The notes: generated by a model not told the origin, from the letters alone. Shown: positions 1 through 6,595, counted from the stretch's first letter. The stretch: DNA of 7,200 bases from Planctomycetaceae bacterium (GCA_002702965.1 PADE01000142.1:17306-24505); one strand, 5' to 3'. Numbers and translations: made by a program.

Positions 1-528
1 GCGCACACTAAGAATAACCGCCCAGATGCGCCAACCAAGTATGTCAACTTTGATCTGGAGGATATGGACGGGTCGATTCGGTGCATTCTCTGGCCGACCG
101 GCTATGCGGAGATGGGGAGCCTGGTACAACCCGATGCGATCCTGTTTCTGCGGGGTGTAGTGGATCGCCGCGGCGGCAGTGACGAAGCAAACTTGATTGT
201 CAACGAGTTGATTCCGCTCGATCAATTGGATGCCCGATACACTAGTGGGATTGTGATCCGTATCGAGGAAGAGAAACACAGCCCCGACATCTTGCCACAG
301 TTGCGCGAAATCGTGCGCGGCTACCCGGGACAGCGTGACCTGCAGTTCATGCTGGTTTTAAAAGACGGAAAACGCGTCTATCTGAGCTCAGATCGTCTCC
401 GCGTGGGCGTGACGACCGAATTGCGATCGCGCATCAACGGGTTATTGGGGCCGGGCAACTATCAGCTGATGACCTCCGGTCTCCAACCGTCCAACGGCAA
501 CGGCGGTACACGGAGGCATTTCCGTTAA
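1..528 (+). CDS. dnaE: DNA polymerase III alpha subunit, C-terminal fragment
   Basis: This is the 3' end of the replicative polymerase catalytic subunit; the frame is open from base 1 and ends at TAA 526-528, giving 175 residues of a protein that is usually about 1,150-1,200 long. The polymerase active site lies outside the window. Residues about 1-60 read as the OB-fold (tRNA_anti type) nucleic-acid-binding domain, with the characteristic pattern YVNFDLEDMDGSIRCILWP followed by a strand-rich segment ending in IVNELIPLDQL. Residues about 75-160 fit the C-terminal region that in DnaE contacts the tau subunit of the clamp loader. The tail lacks the RxSRDFH-like ending of DnaE2/ImuC, so I favour the main replicative DnaE1. 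The last ~15 residues are Gly/Asn/Arg-rich and probably disordered. The ATG at 64 is internal and is not the gene start. Confidence 0.9.
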   Translation, partial: AHTKNNRPDAPTKYVNFDLEDMDGSIRCILWPTGYAEMGSLVQPDAILFLRGVVDRRGGSDEANLIVNELIPLDQLDARYTSGIVIRIEEEKHSPDILPQLREIVRGYPGQRDLQFMLVLKDGKRVYLSSDRLRVGVTTELRSRINGLLGPGNYQLMTSGLQPSNGNGGTRRHFR

Positions 529-542
529 CAGCGAAGGTCGGG

Positions 543-556
543 ATTTTCGCGAAAAT
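543..556. repeat. 14-bp perfect palindrome downstream of dnaE
   Basis: ATTTTCGCGAAAAT is its own reverse complement and sits 14 bases after the dnaE stop codon. A symmetric AT-flanked site of this sort could be an operator for a dimeric regulator, or part of the dnaE 3' end structure. Nothing else in the window repeats it, so its role is open. Confidence 0.4.
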
Positions 557-565
557 ACGTGCTGC

Positions 566-597
566 TGAGTCGGTGAAATTCGGAAAACGACTCACCG
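566..597 (+). terminator. Possible weak dnaE 3' hairpin (two alternative stems)
   Basis: TGAGTCG (566-572) pairs perfectly with CGACTCA (588-594) across a 15-base loop. An overlapping pair, CGGTGA (571-576) with TCACCG (592-597), excludes the first. Neither is followed by a convincing T tract, so intrinsic termination is possible but weak. The position, 37 bases after the dnaE stop, is what suggests a terminator. Confidence 0.25.
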
Positions 598-622
598 TGT
601 CTTACAAATTCGACGCATTTCG

Positions 623-651
623 TTGATTTTGCCCAGTTTCGCAACTATCAT
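623..651 (+). promoter_or_regulatory. Candidate sigma70-type promoter for the DUF1598 gene
   Basis: TTGATT (623-628, four of six matches to TTGACA) is followed after exactly 17 bases by TATCAT (646-651, five of six matches to TATAAT). If used, it would give a leader of roughly 165 bases before the ATG at 824. Planctomycete promoters are poorly described and chance matches are common, so this is only a candidate. The rest of the gene-free stretch 529-823 shows no coding frame I would support. Confidence 0.3.
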
Positions 652-813
652 CAACCAGATCAGGCCCTATGTTTCTAGTACGGGTCTTTGATGGTTGTAA
701 TTGGTCACCAACACGTTCCTGCGCGTGGACGCCCAGTTCGGCTCCGCCGCGGGAACGTACCGGACAGTTTTCCACACCGTTTTTCTGTGACGTGATTCCC
801 AGTCGCCGATGTT

Positions 814-817
814 GAGG
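814..817 (+). promoter_or_regulatory. Ribosome binding site deciding the DUF1598 start
   Basis: GAGG lies 6 bases before the ATG at 824. The in-frame ATG at 809, five codons earlier, has no purine-rich motif upstream, and this GAGG would lie inside its coding sequence. The protein from 824 also begins with a cleaner signal peptide (MAVKQLRCC...). Confidence 0.55.
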
Positions 818-823
818 TATCTC

Positions 824-2284
824 ATGGCTGTTAAACAACTTCGATGCTGCGTGATGCTCGTAGCGGTCACTCTCTTCGGCACTCTCGGCGCGCCCACCGC
901 ATTTGGCCAACAAGGTGGCGGCGGCGGCGGCCTTGGCGGCGGCGGCGGCGGCCAAGGTGGCGGCGGCCAAGGTGGCGGCGGCCAAGGTGGCGGGGGTGGA
1001 GCGGGGATCGTGGTCGACGCGCGCGGCGTGTTGCAGCGAATTTCACGCGACCGCGGTGGCCAACTGAAACGTAAACGGTACAAGATGGCGCAGCGCAGTT
1101 TGGGAACCGTGGCTCGCCAATGGAGTCCGCTGCGGGTTATTTCTTTGAACCGCTTGGAAGCGGCCGTCAAGGAACGCCGCAAGACGGGACTTCCGGAAAC
1201 CAACATGCAGCTTTGTTTGGGTGGCTTAACTCGGCTGCAGTATGTCTTCTATTTGCCCGCATCGAATGATATTGCGATTGCCGGACCCGCCGAACCGTAT
1301 TACCAGGACGGAGAAGGTGAAATTCGGGGGATGAAGAGTGACCGGCCTGTTCTGTTGCTTCAAGATCTGGCGGTTGCCTTACGGGCTTTTGCACCGGGGC
1401 AGGCGCCGACTCGCTTCGTCGGTTGTTCGATCGACCCCACGCAAGAGGGCCTGGCGTCGTACAACCAGACCCTAGCACAGATTCGCAGACAGGGAATTCG
1501 CAACGGTAATGTGATCGCCGAGTCGTTGCGGTCCAGTTTGGGACTCCAGGACGTATCGATCAATGGCGTCTCTCCGAACACGCATTTTGCCTACGTTCTC
1601 TTGTCGGCAGACTACCGAATGAAGCTAATCGGAATGGGGTTGGAGAAACCGGCGGTCGATATTCCCAGCTATATCAAGAAAGCGCGCGGTGGAGAGAGCA
1701 TGGTGCGCTGGTGGTTCACCCCTAATTATGAGACGGTGCGAGCCAGCGAAGATGGCTTGGCCATGGAACTGGTTGGCGATGGCGTCAAGCTGGTTGGCGA
1801 AGGTGAACAGATTAACGCGGATGGTAGCCGTCGCCGTGTGGTGCGTATGAGTCGGGCCAGCAAAGTCTTTGTGGACGCTTTCACCCGTCGGTACGCGGAG
1901 TTGGCTGCTCGTGAGCCAGTCTACGCCCACCTCCGGAACCTGGTCGACATGACGATTGCCGCGGCGTACATCCAGCAGCAGGATTTCTATGGACAAGCCG
2001 ACTGGTCGATGGATCTGTTTGGTGATGAATCCAAGTTTGAACTGGAATTCTTTAAGACCCCCGAACAAGTCGATACGGTGAGCCGCGTGGTGGCCAAGAA
2101 TGGCCTGTTGTTTACTCCCACGGCCGGTGGCATCAGTATCCATCCAACCACTGCGCTGCGCAAGAGCAACCTCTTGCCGGATGAGGAAGGACGGGTCGCC
2201 AAGGCCCATTCGGGTGTGGATCTGACTTCGCTGGACCCGCTCCAGTGGTGGTGGGACGCGGCGGGAATCAAGGATAACAAATAA
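824..2284 (+). CDS. Secreted DUF1598-domain protein of planctomycete type
   Basis: A 486-residue exported protein of unknown function. Residues 1-29 form a signal peptide: basic K4 and R7, hydrophobic core about 8-21, and likely cleavage near AFG|QQ. Residues 29-61 are a Gly/Gln linker of QGGGG-type repeats. The DUF1598 region starts around residue 60 (GIVVDARGVL). It carries family hallmarks as I know them: VISLNRLEAAV at 105-115, GGLTRLQYVF at 133-142, AIAGPAEPYY at 151-160, CSIDPTQEGL at 201-210, and SADYRMKLIGMGLEKP at 261-276. These are followed by RWWFTPNYETVRASEDG (295-311) and GGISIHP (435-441). I see no transmembrane segment after the signal peptide and no obvious catalytic motif. 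It follows dnaE on the same strand but 295 bases away, so it is probably transcribed separately, and it has its own terminator. An upstream ATG at 809 would add five residues but lacks a ribosome binding site. The family assignment is from motif memory; the extracellular or periplasmic location is inferred from the signal peptide. Confidence 0.85.
   Translation: MAVKQLRCCVMLVAVTLFGTLGAPTAFGQQGGGGGGLGGGGGGQGGGGQGGGGQGGGGGAGIVVDARGVLQRISRDRGGQLKRKRYKMAQRSLGTVARQWSPLRVISLNRLEAAVKERRKTGLPETNMQLCLGGLTRLQYVFYLPASNDIAIAGPAEPYYQDGEGEIRGMKSDRPVLLLQDLAVALRAFAPGQAPTRFVGCSIDPTQEGLASYNQTLAQIRRQGIRNGNVIAESLRSSLGLQDVSINGVSPNTHFAYVLLSADYRMKLIGMGLEKPAVDIPSYIKKARGGESMVRWWFTPNYETVRASEDGLAMELVGDGVKLVGEGEQINADGSRRRVVRMSRASKVFVDAFTRRYAELAAREPVYAHLRNLVDMTIAAAYIQQQDFYGQADWSMDLFGDESKFELEFFKTPEQVDTVSRVVAKNGLLFTPTAGGISIHPTTALRKSNLLPDEEGRVAKAHSGVDLTSLDPLQWWWDAAGIKDNK
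911..1004 (+). repeat. Gly-rich coding tandem repeat (15-bp unit)
   Basis: Within the DUF1598 gene, the unit CCAAGGTGGCGGCGG occurs at 952-966 and 967-981, and again at 982-996 with one change. It is preceded by further GGC/GGT runs at 914-950. Each unit encodes QGGGG in frame. It forms a flexible linker between signal peptide and folded domain, and the DNA is prone to slippage in whole five-residue steps. The opposite strand reads as proline-rich open frames, which are artefacts of this repeat. Confidence 0.85.
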
Positions 2285-2313
2285 TCTCTTGACCCGATTT
2301 GAATCTGTAAACG

Positions 2314-2344
2314 CAGCCCGGTTTCTTTTGTGGAAACCGGGCTG
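2314..2344 (+). terminator. Intrinsic terminator after the DUF1598 gene
   Basis: CAGCCCGGTTTC (2314-2325) and GAAACCGGGCTG (2333-2344) form a perfect 12-bp stem with a 7-base loop, starting 30 bases after the stop codon. It is followed by a moderately T-rich tail (TTTGCGTTCTT). The flanking AACGCA (2310-2315) and TGCGTT (2347-2352) offer an additional outer pairing. It sits between convergent genes, but 175 bases from the end of the - strand aldolase gene. Its - strand tail (CGTTTAC) is poorer in T, so it mainly serves the + strand. Confidence 0.8.
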
Positions 2345-2427
2345 TTTGCGTTCTTGATCCCCGCCAGACGGCGCTCGATTGGGACGATGCCCAGACCGGC
2401 CACGCGATACGGGAGGCGTTGGTCCGA

Positions 2428-2586
2428 GTGGCACTCGACCTCGGTTACTGTGGCATAGGACCTGACGGCGGTCGGGCTGCGTTGGCACACTTGGCCGCCA
2501 AACGACCGATCGGTTCTCTCAGTTTGCCTGGCTGCGGTCGCGGAATTCATTGGCTCCAACGCGGATCCAATGCTCTGCGAGTGTGA
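2428..2586 (+). other. Weak open frame or gene remnant between convergent genes
   Basis: A + strand frame is free of stops from 2311 to the TGA at 2584-2586 and has no ATG. From about 2356 its translation looks protein-like: Ala/Leu-rich, e.g. LVRVALDLGY and GRAALAHLAAKRP, with many codons ending in G or C. A possible GTG start at 2428 is preceded by GGGAGG (2411-2416) at an 11-base spacing, which would give 52 residues. The last 68 bases run antisense to the end of the aldolase gene. I recognise no family. It may be a remnant of a longer gene or simply chance; I regard it as more likely not a functional gene. Confidence 0.15.
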
Positions 2587-3268
2587 ACAGGAATCGAACC
2601 CCGGCAGCCGCGTACTTGCCGACGTTGTCGTTGGTCGTAAGCGTACCAGCTACGCGTCCCCGTTCTTGAATCCGCGCCAGCGCGGAGTCGATCGTATGCT
2701 GCACGTCGGGATGGTCGACGGCACCGAGATGTCCCATCGATGCGGCCAGATCAGAGGGCGCTACGAAAAACACATCGATTGCGTCGACCTCTAGGATCTC
2801 ATCCAAGTTGCCGATCGCCACAATATCTTCTATCAGCACCATCAGGAATGTCTGCTCATTGGCCTTGTTGACGTAGTCCGAGACGCCGTAGCCTTGCCGA
2901 CTCCCGTACAGGCCTCGCTTTCCCAGCGGTGCAAACTTGCCACCGTCAACGACATTTTGGGCTTCCTCCCGCGTGTTAACATGCGGAACGCAAACCCCCT
3001 GAACACCACGGTCCAAGGCACGATAGATCATCGCTTGTTCGTTTTGATTGATCCGTAAGATCGACGTCATTCCCCACAGGTCGCAGGCCCGAGTCAGGTC
3101 GGAAATATCCGCGAAGTCGACGGGGCCATGTTCGCCTTCCAGCCAGATTCCGTCGAACCCGACGGGCCCGAATTGGTCAATCCAGTCTGCGTTACTCGGT
3201 CCGGAAACCACATAAACGGTCTCGCCGGCCGCCAGTTTTTGTTTGACGCGGTTTGGTCTTACAGTCAT
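2519..3268 (-). CDS. HpcH/HpaI-family class II pyruvate aldolase
   Basis: A 249-residue cytoplasmic enzyme of the HpcH/HpaI aldolase/citrate lyase family. Characterised members are divalent-metal-dependent and reversibly cleave 2-keto-3-deoxy acids such as 4-hydroxy-2-oxoheptanedioate or 2-dehydro-3-deoxyglucarate to pyruvate plus an aldehyde. Visible motifs: WLEGEHGP at 42-49 with the catalytic His47; R72 in ILRIN, matching the pyruvate-binding Arg; GVQGVCVPHVNTREEA at 88-103; and FAPLGKRGLYG at 112-122. Metal ligands fit E147 (LIE) and D173 (APSDL), followed by MGHLG. Length is normal for the family. The Asp that usually precedes the catalytic His by three residues is Glu44 here. The ATG at 3268 is supported by AGGA (complement of 3276-3279) 7 bases upstream. 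It lies 37 bases after the phosphodiesterase-like gene on the same strand, so co-transcription is likely. The exact substrate cannot be read from sequence. Confidence 0.9.
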   Translation of the reverse strand: MTVRPNRVKQKLAAGETVYVVSGPSNADWIDQFGPVGFDGIWLEGEHGPVDFADISDLTRACDLWGMTSILRINQNEQAMIYRALDRGVQGVCVPHVNTREEAQNVVDGGKFAPLGKRGLYGSRQGYGVSDYVNKANEQTFLMVLIEDIVAIGNLDEILEVDAIDVFFVAPSDLAASMGHLGAVDHPDVQHTIDSALARIQERGRVAGTLTTNDNVGKYAAAGVRFLFTLAEHWIRVGANEFRDRSQAN

Positions 3269-3305
3269 CGGTCTATCCTAAAAAGAAGAAGAACGGATCT
3301 GAAAG

Positions 3306-4634
3306 TCAAATCCCGAACTGTCGTAGCACAACATCTGCGACATCGGTGTCACACGTTGCGCGTTCCATCAAGACACCACGTTGGGAGGAGAGTAGAACAC
3401 CCCGCTGTGCGGCGCTCGCTGCGGGCGCGCCGTGCGAACCCCGGACGAGCCGGGCATCGAAAGGGACGATTCCGGTTTCCCGGTCGACATAGAGTTCGAC
3501 CGGATCCGAAGCCGGTTGGCGGTGCACGCCGCCACGGGTACGAGCGAATGGAGGCGCGGACCCCTCCTCCATCCACCAATCATAGGCTTGCCAGCTATTG
3601 GGAGAAGAAATCAAGATGACGTCACCCGAATGGGCGTGGTCGATACACAGATCGGCGAGCTGGTTTCCGGCGAGTACCCGGTCGATTCCCGTATCGCGGG
3701 CGAACAACTGGGTCACTTCACGAGTCATCGCCGCAGTAACCTCGCTCAAGTAAACATGTGAAAACTGATGGTTTACAAATGCCCAGGCCTGGCTTCTGTG
3801 TAGGTCAAGATGCTCACCGTCCTCGAATTTCTTGACCTGCAACAACCCGGCTTGGCGTAGTCTCCGATTGGGATAGCTGACATGGTCAACTGGAGTGACC
3901 ACGTACTCGCTGGCCACCAGCCATAGTAGGTTATGGCCCTCGTAGGCTGGACCAAAGCCAGCGAACAGTTTGCCGAGCACGGCATCCAGTGCGGAGAGTG
4001 CATCTAGCGCTGCCGGACTGTCGGGGCCGTTTCGCCGTGCGGCTTGGCCTAGATGAGGAAGGTACAGGTAGAAGAAGTGAGGGCGCATCGACTGCGCCAC
4101 CCGGATTGCCGAGCTGGCAATCCAGGACGTAGTATCGATCAGGGGGTCCGGTCTCCAGAAGTTGTACGACGGAAAGGGGCCCAATTCATCACACAATTGC
4201 GCGTACAGGTGGGTCGGCCGTGTGTTGCAGGCGGGGCCCACTGTGTTGTTGGTTACTGGAGGCGATCCCACCGTGCACATGTAATCGGCGCCGCAGTCTC
4301 TGAGTGGCATGGGAAACCAAGCCGCCGACGTCAGCTCGGGCTGGTGCTGGTGAAGAATGTCCCAGATCGTCGGGACCGGCAGGGTGGCGGTGCCGGCGTT
4401 CCACATATTTAGCTGACGTGCATCGCGTTGGTAACAGCCATTGGCAACCACGCCGTGTTCACGAGGGGGTTGACCGGTCAACATGTTGGCTTGTACTGGG
4501 TAGGTCACACACGGAAAGCTCGGCACCAACGGTGCCCGATCTCCGTTTTCGATCAGCGCTGACAAATTCGGCATTTGTGCCACGTCCCCAGCCCGTAGAG
4601 CAGGGACGGACAACAAGACAACATGATCGGACAT
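3306..4634 (-). CDS. Alkaline-phosphatase-superfamily phosphodiesterase/pyrophosphatase-like protein
   Basis: A 442-residue protein of the type I phosphodiesterase/nucleotide pyrophosphatase group, without signal peptide, so probably cytoplasmic. The N-terminal core fits well: strand VVLLSV (5-10), MPNLSALIENG (21-31), then PSFPCVTYPVQANMLTG (38-54) with Thr44 as candidate nucleophile, and PPREHGVVANG (56-66). Later landmarks are FFYLYLPHLG (187-196), NGPDS (202-206), LLWLVASEY (236-244), VHRQP (370-374), DPVEL (377-381) and RGSHG (398-402). His371 and His401 could be metal ligands. Compared with canonical superfamily members, several expected ligands differ: Pro11 stands where a strand-end Asp is normal, Gly196 lies in the usual D-x-x-G-H region, and Glu243-Tyr244 replaces Asp-His. 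I recall relatives in planctomycetes and in Ebo-type clusters that also deviate at some of these sites, so this may be a subfamily trait. The ATG at 4634 has only a weak GAGA-like motif upstream. Downstream lies the aldolase gene at 37 bases; upstream, the secreted-protein gene at 122 bases. Substrate unknown. Confidence 0.8.
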   Translation of the reverse strand: MSDHVVLLSVPALRAGDVAQMPNLSALIENGDRAPLVPSFPCVTYPVQANMLTGQPPREHGVVANGCYQRDARQLNMWNAGTATLPVPTIWDILHQHQPELTSAAWFPMPLRDCGADYMCTVGSPPVTNNTVGPACNTRPTHLYAQLCDELGPFPSYNFWRPDPLIDTTSWIASSAIRVAQSMRPHFFYLYLPHLGQAARRNGPDSPAALDALSALDAVLGKLFAGFGPAYEGHNLLWLVASEYVVTPVDHVSYPNRRLRQAGLLQVKKFEDGEHLDLHRSQAWAFVNHQFSHVYLSEVTAAMTREVTQLFARDTGIDRVLAGNQLADLCIDHAHSGDVILISSPNSWQAYDWWMEEGSAPPFARTRGGVHRQPASDPVELYVDRETGIVPFDARLVRGSHGAPAASAAQRGVLLSSQRGVLMERATCDTDVADVVLRQFGI

Positions 4635-4756
4635 CGTCTCGACATTGGAGGGAAACGGAATCTCAGTTTGGCTGGGTTGGATCGGGGGCGCGTTGCCCCG
4701 TGGCGGACGCGTGCGAGCAGGCAGTGGAACTCAAGTGAGATCTTGGTAGAACCAGA

Positions 4757-6565
4757 TTAACGATTCCAAGGAAACTGCAGGGTGGGCTGCCGCTGGTGTC
4801 GTTGCATTTTGAGGACCAGTCGTTGCCCCGCTCCGGGTTGCAGCTTGACGGTTATAACCGGGGAATTAACCGGGGTCGTCTTGGTCTGATCGGTGACCGA
4901 CAGGAACTGGTGCTCCGCGTAGGCCCCCCCCTGTACGACAACTTCACGGGCTGTGACCTGACTCGTGTTGACGAGTGTAACGGCTACTTCGTTGTCGGTC
5001 ATGCGGTCCACCAGTGCGGCGACATCTGGGGGAATGCCTGCGCGACGTCGCACAGGATCAAAGTAGCGCAGACGCGAAAACAGAGTTGCACCGCGATGGC
5101 CCGGGTGCAAGCCGCCCTGCATTAGGTGATTGAGTGAGGTGATGCTGGCGGGGTTGAACTTCATCGGATCATCTGACAATCGCGTGTCGGGTGTGGTGGG
5201 GTCGCTGCGCATTCCCTCGACCCGTTGGCGCAGCCGCGCGAAGTCTGCGGCCAAGGCTTGCTCCGGAAAGTCAGGGTTCTTCCCTTCGAGATAGTCCAGC
5301 CAGGCGCTCCCGGACATCCACTTGCGATCCGTTTCTTTCATCGACAAATAGTACAGTTCGAGGGCGAATGGGGCGTAAGGTTGCGGCTGGAAGTTGTACC
5401 AACCGTCGTCTCCGTGCTTATGCGGATAGACGGTCTGTCCGTCGACTTTCTTTTGATGAGAATTGACGACATCTAACATTCGGCGCCACGGCTCCAGGTA
5501 CGCATCGTCACCCGTCACGGCAAAGGCGTTCATGAACCCAATGAATCCCAGTTGAAACGTGCTGCGGTGCGCGAGCCCACCTGTTTGGGGTACCACGACG
5601 GTAAACCCCCAGCCGTAAACGCCACCCCACCACTTGCCCTCGGTCGCGCCACCGATGGCCCCATCCAGTCCGATATTGGTGGGGATGATGCCCTGATTGT
5701 CGCGCATTCGCTGCCGCCAGGCGTCGACGTATTCGAGCAGCCAGTTCTTGTACTTCGCGTCGTGGTTGAGCATATAGGCGTTTAAAGCCAGCGACGTTGC
5801 CAGCAGGTTCGAGGGGTGGTCCCCGACGATGTCGTTGTAATCTTTGAAGTGAGCCAGCATCTCTGCATAGGTTCGCTCACCGTGTCCCAAGGAAAAACGA
5901 TTTTCAACTTCGATTGGGTCACCCGTCCAGTCGAGCGCGGTCGCTTTGCGCAGCAGGGGGCCCCGACTCCCGTTGAACAGGCTGCGAATGATTTTGTGTT
6001 GCGGATCGTAATTGGGCGCCTGAGGATCTTCATTCATGTACAAGCCGGCAAATCGGCGCAGCCGGCGTTGCATCGCTCGATCGCTTGGCGTCGAAAGACC
6101 CTGCAAACTAAATACGGTGAGTCCTTCTCCGTTGTGCAGCCAATCCATCATGACCGGAAATTCTTTGTAGTACATGCCGTCACGAGCGAACGGAACTTCG
6201 GTTGTCTTGGCCAGCGTGAACTGCCGCAGGTGGCCCTCCCAGGCCTTCAAATACATCTCTAACACAGCATCCGATGCGCCCAGCGCGTGCAGAATTGGCC
6301 AGTCGTTACAGTTTTCCATCGCGTCGTCGGGGCCGTCGTCTCCACCCCACCGCTCCACGCACAGTAGGAACCCGCGTTCATCAAAGTACTTCCGATAGTA
6401 CTCTTCACAGGCCGCTGCGTTTTCCCGTAGCAAAGCGCGTTCCATCAGCGCCCAACCGGGTGGGGACATTGGGGTGTCGATAGTGATCACCCTCTCCGCT
6501 GCTCGGAGCGACTGGAGGAGGCTTGAACAGCACAGCGCGAGACACGCCAGCGCCCGATAATTCAT
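4757..6565 (-). CDS. Secreted protein, unassigned, alpha/alpha-barrel glycosidase-like
   Basis: I do not recognise a named family for this 602-residue protein. Residues 1-23 form a signal peptide (MNYR, hydrophobic core 5-20, likely cleavage at RAA|ER), so export is expected. Residues about 35-500 are largely helical and rich in aromatic and acidic residues, with repeated helical blocks and turns, e.g. MMDWLHNGEGLT (139-150), LLEYVDAW (276-283), KWWGGVYGWGF (311-321) and HKHGDDGWYNFQPQPYAPFALELYYL (382-407). This pattern resembles six-hairpin alpha/alpha-barrel glycoside hydrolases, lyases and related proteins. Residues about 515-590 are strand-rich (EVAVTLVNTS, PVITVKLQPGAGQRLVL), like the small beta domains that close many carbohydrate-active enzymes. 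Catalytic residues cannot be picked with confidence; acidic candidates lie in D141, E147, D386-D387. The start is the ATG at 6565, with GGGAG 6 bases upstream; a TTG at 6583 would extend the frame by six residues but would put the ribosome binding site inside it. It is the first of three - strand genes. Confidence 0.8.
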   Translation of the reverse strand: MNYRALACLALCCSSLLQSLRAAERVITIDTPMSPPGWALMERALLRENAAACEEYYRKYFDERGFLLCVERWGGDDGPDDAMENCNDWPILHALGASDAVLEMYLKAWEGHLRQFTLAKTTEVPFARDGMYYKEFPVMMDWLHNGEGLTVFSLQGLSTPSDRAMQRRLRRFAGLYMNEDPQAPNYDPQHKIIRSLFNGSRGPLLRKATALDWTGDPIEVENRFSLGHGERTYAEMLAHFKDYNDIVGDHPSNLLATSLALNAYMLNHDAKYKNWLLEYVDAWRQRMRDNQGIIPTNIGLDGAIGGATEGKWWGGVYGWGFTVVVPQTGGLAHRSTFQLGFIGFMNAFAVTGDDAYLEPWRRMLDVVNSHQKKVDGQTVYPHKHGDDGWYNFQPQPYAPFALELYYLSMKETDRKWMSGSAWLDYLEGKNPDFPEQALAADFARLRQRVEGMRSDPTTPDTRLSDDPMKFNPASITSLNHLMQGGLHPGHRGATLFSRLRYFDPVRRRAGIPPDVAALVDRMTDNEVAVTLVNTSQVTAREVVVQGGAYAEHQFLSVTDQTKTTPVNSPVITVKLQPGAGQRLVLKMQRHQRQPTLQFPWNR

Positions 6566-6571
6566 GATCTG

Positions 6572-6576
6572 CTCCC
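6572..6576 (-). promoter_or_regulatory. Ribosome binding site of the secreted-protein gene
   Basis: On the - strand GGGAG sits 6 bases before the ATG at 6565. This decides the start in favour of 6565 over the in-frame TTG at 6583. Confidence 0.65.
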
Positions 6577-6595
6577 GATTCAAAGTGTTGTTCGC

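Noticed and set aside
667..1206. Proline-rich open frames on the - strand
   Set aside because: The proline and alanine runs are simply the reverse reading of the Gly-rich repeat at 911-1004.
2425..2437. Odd palindrome CGAGTGGCACTCG, and ACCGATCGGT at 2505-2514
   Set aside because: Short symmetric words common in GC-rich DNA. Neither has a T tract to act as a terminator for the aldolase gene.
1625..2488. Long open frame on the - strand opposite the DUF1598 gene
   Set aside because: It is antisense to a well-supported gene, crosses the terminator hairpin, and its translation has no family motifs and a composition typical of a reverse frame.
3128..3761. + strand frames across the aldolase/phosphodiesterase junction
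   Set aside because: They run antisense to two well-supported genes and give Arg/His-rich translations with no recognisable motif.
4685..4699. GGGGC/GCCCC hairpin in the 122-base spacer between the secreted-protein and phosphodiesterase genes
   Set aside because: A 5-bp stem without a T tract is too weak to call a terminator, so it does not by itself argue against co-transcription.
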